From assembly GCA_045594445.1 (NCBI GenBank), contig JAZNYL010000109.1, forward strand, positions 1 to 15,344: a DNA stretch of 15,344 nt, read 5' to 3'. Positions within the stretch are counted from its first letter, which is position 1. Every line of letters starts with the position of its first letter. Of the stretch, positions 13,626 to 15,344 are shown piece by piece. The position numbers were made by a program, and so were the translations under genes. The notes under the pieces are model-generated. The model worked only from the letters and a program-made list of their open reading frames with translations. It was not told the DNA's origin and ran no database searches. The DNA is from SVQP01 sp045594445. GTDB taxonomy: Bacteria > Bacillota > Clostridia > Oscillospirales > CAG-272.

Positions 13626-14528
13626 TCAATTCTTGAAATTTTTCTGTTCCACCATCTGCGAGTAGACCTCGTTTTTGTGCACGCCGCGCTCGCGGGCGGC
13701 TGCCTTGATGGCGTCCTTTTGCGTCATGCCGGCATCCACGTGGAATTGCACGTGCTCGGGCACGGTCATATTTTGCCAGAATGCGCCCTCTTGCGCGCTT
13801 GTCTCGGTTGCGCCTTCAATGACCAATACGTATTCACCGCGCGGCTCTTTTTGCTCGTAGAGTGCGATCGCGCCACCAAGCGTGGTGCGCACGACCTCCT
13901 CATTGAGCTTGGTCAGCTCGCGGCAAAGCGAAATGCGGCGGCTCTCGCCAAAGGCTGCGGCAAGATCCTGCAGCGTGGTGCGCAGCTTGTGCGGCGCTTC
14001 GTGCAAGATCATGGTGCGCTTTTCGTGCTTTAAGTTATCCAGATGCTCGCGGCGCTCGGATTTGTTGGTGGAAAGAAAGCCCTCGAAGGTAAAGCGACCC
14101 GTGGGCAGGGCGGAGAGCGTCAGTGCGGTAATGGCCGCGCAACAGCCGGGAATGCTTGTCACGCTCACGCCTCTCTCGGCGCAAAGCACCACAAGGTCTG
14201 CACCCGGGTCGGAGATGGCGGGCGTGCCCGCGTCGGTCACCAGCGCGCAGGATTCTCCCGCTTGCAATCTTTCAATGATCTGCTCGCCGCGCTCGCGCTT
14301 GTTGTGCTCAAAATAGGATACCATGGGCTTGGAGATGCCAAGGATGGAAAGCAGCTTTTGCGTGTTACGCGTGTCCTCTGCGGCAATAAAATCCACCTCG
14401 GAGAGCACCTTGATCGCGCGCTCGGAAAGGTCAGAGAGGTTGCCGATGGGGGTGGCGACAAGGTACAGCATACCGCCCACGATGGCGTTCTTTTCTTCGC
14501 GATATTCGCTTGATTTGATGGAACTCAT
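13626..14528 (-). CDS. rsmI: 16S rRNA (cytidine1402-2'-O)-methyltransferase RsmI
   Basis: The product is 300 aa. It methylates the ribose of C1402 in 16S rRNA using S-adenosylmethionine, which fine-tunes decoding. Family signatures are present: LYLVATPIGNLSDLSERA (about 21-38), AAEDTRNTQKLL, VTDAGTPAISDPGADLV, and the Pro-Gly-Cys segment IPGCCAAITAL. The C-terminal helical region with KNEVYSQMVEQ is also typical. The start at 14528 has AAAGGAA seven bases upstream. It gives about 19 extra residues before the usual family start near MLYLVATP; that internal Met (codon at 14471) lacks a good ribosome binding site. A longer frame starting at 14759 would overlap the amidase gene and is rejected. 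It is divergent from the amidase. No clear terminator follows, so read-through into asd is possible. Confidence 0.95.
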   Translation of the reverse strand: MSSIKSSEYREEKNAIVGGMLYLVATPIGNLSDLSERAIKVLSEVDFIAAEDTRNTQKLLSILGISKPMVSYFEHNKRERGEQIIERLQAGESCALVTDAGTPAISDPGADLVVLCAERGVSVTSIPGCCAAITALTLSALPTGRFTFEGFLSTNKSERREHLDNLKHEKRTMILHEAPHKLRTTLQDLAAAFGESRRISLCRELTKLNEEVVRTTLGGAIALYEQKEPRGEYVLVIEGATETSAQEGAFWQNMTVPEHVQFHVDAGMTQKDAIKAAARERGVHKNEVYSQMVEQKNFKN

Positions 14529-14585
14529 CACAAATTCCTTTCGATTGTCATAGAATAAGAGTAAAACTTTGTAAGGGGGCAATAT
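14529..14585. promoter_or_regulatory. Divergent control region between rsmI and the amidase gene
   Basis: Only 57 bp separate the two start codons. AAAGGAA serves rsmI on the minus strand and AAGGGGG (14573-14579) serves the amidase. Promoters must overlap here. Candidates are weak: TTGTCA with a poor -10 (TTTGTA) 17 bp later on the plus strand, and TATTCT on the minus strand without a good -35. Either could also lie within the opposite gene. Confidence 0.45.
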
Positions 14586-15149
14586 ATGGCGATCAAGATT
14601 TACATAGATCAGGGGCACAATCCCGTCAATCCCAATGCAGGCGCGGAGGGAAATGGTCTGCGCGAGCAGAACATCACCTATCGGATCGGAATTGAGCTTG
14701 CCGAGCTGCTGCGAGCCGATCCCGATTTCGAGGTGCGGCTGTCGCGGCCGAGTGCGCAAACGCAGCTGGGGAATTCACTCAATTCCAGTCTGCGGGCAAG
14801 AGTGCAGGACGCAAACGCCTGGGGCGCGGATTACTTTATCAGCCTGCACACCAATGCGTCCGAGATCTCGTCCGCTACGGGGACCGAAGCCTTTGTCTAT
14901 GCGCGCGACAGCGCGGCGTTTGACCTGGCCGAGGACGTGGTTGCGGGTGTTGCGGACGTCACAGGGCTGCCCAATCGCGGCACGTTCGTGCGCTCGGGGC
15001 TTTACGTGCTGCGCAAGACCGCCATGCCCGCGGTGCTGCTTGAGATGGGATTTATCACCAACCCGGGCGACGCGGCGCTCATGAACGAAAATCCGGGGCT
15101 GTTTGCCCGGGGGATCTATCAGGGGATCAAGAATTATACCGGAACATAA
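14586..15149 (+). CDS. N-acetylmuramoyl-L-alanine amidase (Amidase_3 family)
   Basis: The product is 187 aa, a zinc amidase that cuts the bond between the glycan strand and the stem peptide of peptidoglycan. Zinc ligands are His11 in IDQGHN, Glu27 in LREQN and His88 in SLHTNA; the catalytic Glu is probably Glu153 in LLEMGFITNPGD. The protein is the bare catalytic domain. It has no signal peptide, no wall-binding repeats and no membrane segment, unlike CwlD or autolysins. It may need another export route, act in the mother cell during sporulation, or derive from a phage-type lysin; none of these is supported by neighbours. The start at 14586 has AAGGGGG six bases upstream. A repeat follows the stop codon. 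Confidence 0.92.
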   Translation: MAIKIYIDQGHNPVNPNAGAEGNGLREQNITYRIGIELAELLRADPDFEVRLSRPSAQTQLGNSLNSSLRARVQDANAWGADYFISLHTNASEISSATGTEAFVYARDSAAFDLAEDVVAGVADVTGLPNRGTFVRSGLYVLRKTAMPAVLLEMGFITNPGDAALMNENPGLFARGIYQGIKNYTGT

Positions 15150-15152
15150 ACC

Positions 15153-15213
15153 ATAGGGGCGATTCACGAATCGCCCGTACGGGAGAAGAGCATTTTGTCT
15201 GCGGGCGATTCGT
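15153..15213. repeat. GGGCGATTC palindrome and an adjoining truncated copy
   Basis: GGGCGATTC-ac-GAATCGCCC (15157-15176) follows the amidase stop and could act as a terminator, though no T-run follows. A second copy begins at 15200 (TGCGGGCGATTCGT, identical over 14 nt to 3066-3079) and breaks off at 15213, where the expected GAATCGCCC arm is missing and unrelated sequence begins. Confidence 0.7.
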
Positions 15214-15344
15214 TGGATGCGGTGGAGGACTCCAAACATCTGGTAGACTATATTGATGAGGATACTGAAGAACTGGCGTTTTCCGGTAAGAAACTTGATT
15301 TCTACGGACTTACCCTCTGCAGTAAATCCGTTCTTCCCGAAAAC
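15213..15344 (+). CDS. Unidentified open frame, partial at window end
   Basis: From the broken repeat to the window edge one plus-strand frame stays open for 44 codons, beginning LDAVEDSKHLVDYIDEDTEE and continuing with an acidic, protein-like composition. It has no ATG; TTG at 15213 or 15195 are the only plausible starts, and only a loose GGGAG/AGAAGAG lies upstream. A minus-strand frame is also open across the same bases, so the coding strand is uncertain. I do not recognise either product. It may be a gene truncated at its 5' end by the repeat, a real gene start, or chance. Confidence 0.25.
   Translation, partial: MDAVEDSKHLVDYIDEDTEELAFSGKKLDFYGLTLCSKSVLPEN

Noticed and set aside
14529..14759. 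N-terminal extension of rsmI by 77 residues
   Set aside because: It would overlap the amidase gene and its control region, while a strong ribosome binding site precedes the start at 14528.

Overview
This window reads as a chromosomal segment of a gut-type Clostridia bacterium (Bacillota, probably Oscillospirales- or Christensenellales-like). The genus assignment is inference. It rests on strong AGGAGG-type ribosome binding sites, sigma-A promoters with 17-bp spacers, moderate to high GC in genes with AT-rich promoters, a surface protein ending in a Gly/Cys + transmembrane + Lys tail, and several families of palindromic intergenic repeats of the kind that fill uncultured gut Clostridia genomes. 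No phage, transposase, CRISPR array, rRNA or tRNA was seen.

Layout. 1-422: no gene; three copies of one repeat family, two of them forming a 65-bp inverted repeat, then a terminator. 423-1241 (-): alpha/beta-hydrolase esterase. 1430-3019 (+): strongly expressed exported surface protein with a CBM9/DOMON-like domain and a C-terminal anchor. 3035-3166: tandem composite repeat that also supplies a terminator. 3261-4940 (+): M3 oligoendopeptidase. 5096-6538 (+): GH20 beta-N-acetylhexosaminidase without a signal peptide. 6631-9104 (+): DUF1846 protein and type I-like asparaginase, overlapping by 4 nt. 9160-9248: highly structured leader, possibly a three-way junction. 9261-10550 (+): M18 aminopeptidase. 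10597-10790: multi-hairpin dispersed repeat. 10903-12269 (+): cytosolic CBM9-like protein and a Cof-type HAD phosphatase, overlapping by 1 nt. 12339-12373: terminator shared by converging genes. 12378-13454 (-): aspartate-semialdehyde dehydrogenase. 13626-14528 (-): RsmI 16S rRNA methyltransferase, divergent from an N-acetylmuramoyl-L-alanine amidase (14586-15149, +). 15153-15344: a repeat, a truncated repeat and an unidentified open frame that runs off the window.

How the genes may work together. Several products fit scavenging of polymers: an esterase and two CBM9-fold proteins for glycans, a GH20 for GlcNAc-containing oligosaccharides, and an oligoendopeptidase, an aminopeptidase and an asparaginase for peptides. 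All of these except the surface protein lack signal peptides, so they would act on imported oligomers in the cytoplasm. Most transcription units are one or two genes with their own promoter, so this is a loose neighbourhood and not one large operon. asd and rsmI are housekeeping genes. I found no convincing new multi-gene system. The most unusual items are the Cys/Gly C-terminal tail of the surface protein, the three-way-junction leader before the M18 gene, the DUF1846-asparaginase coupling, and the covarying palindromic repeats that sit at gene 3' ends.
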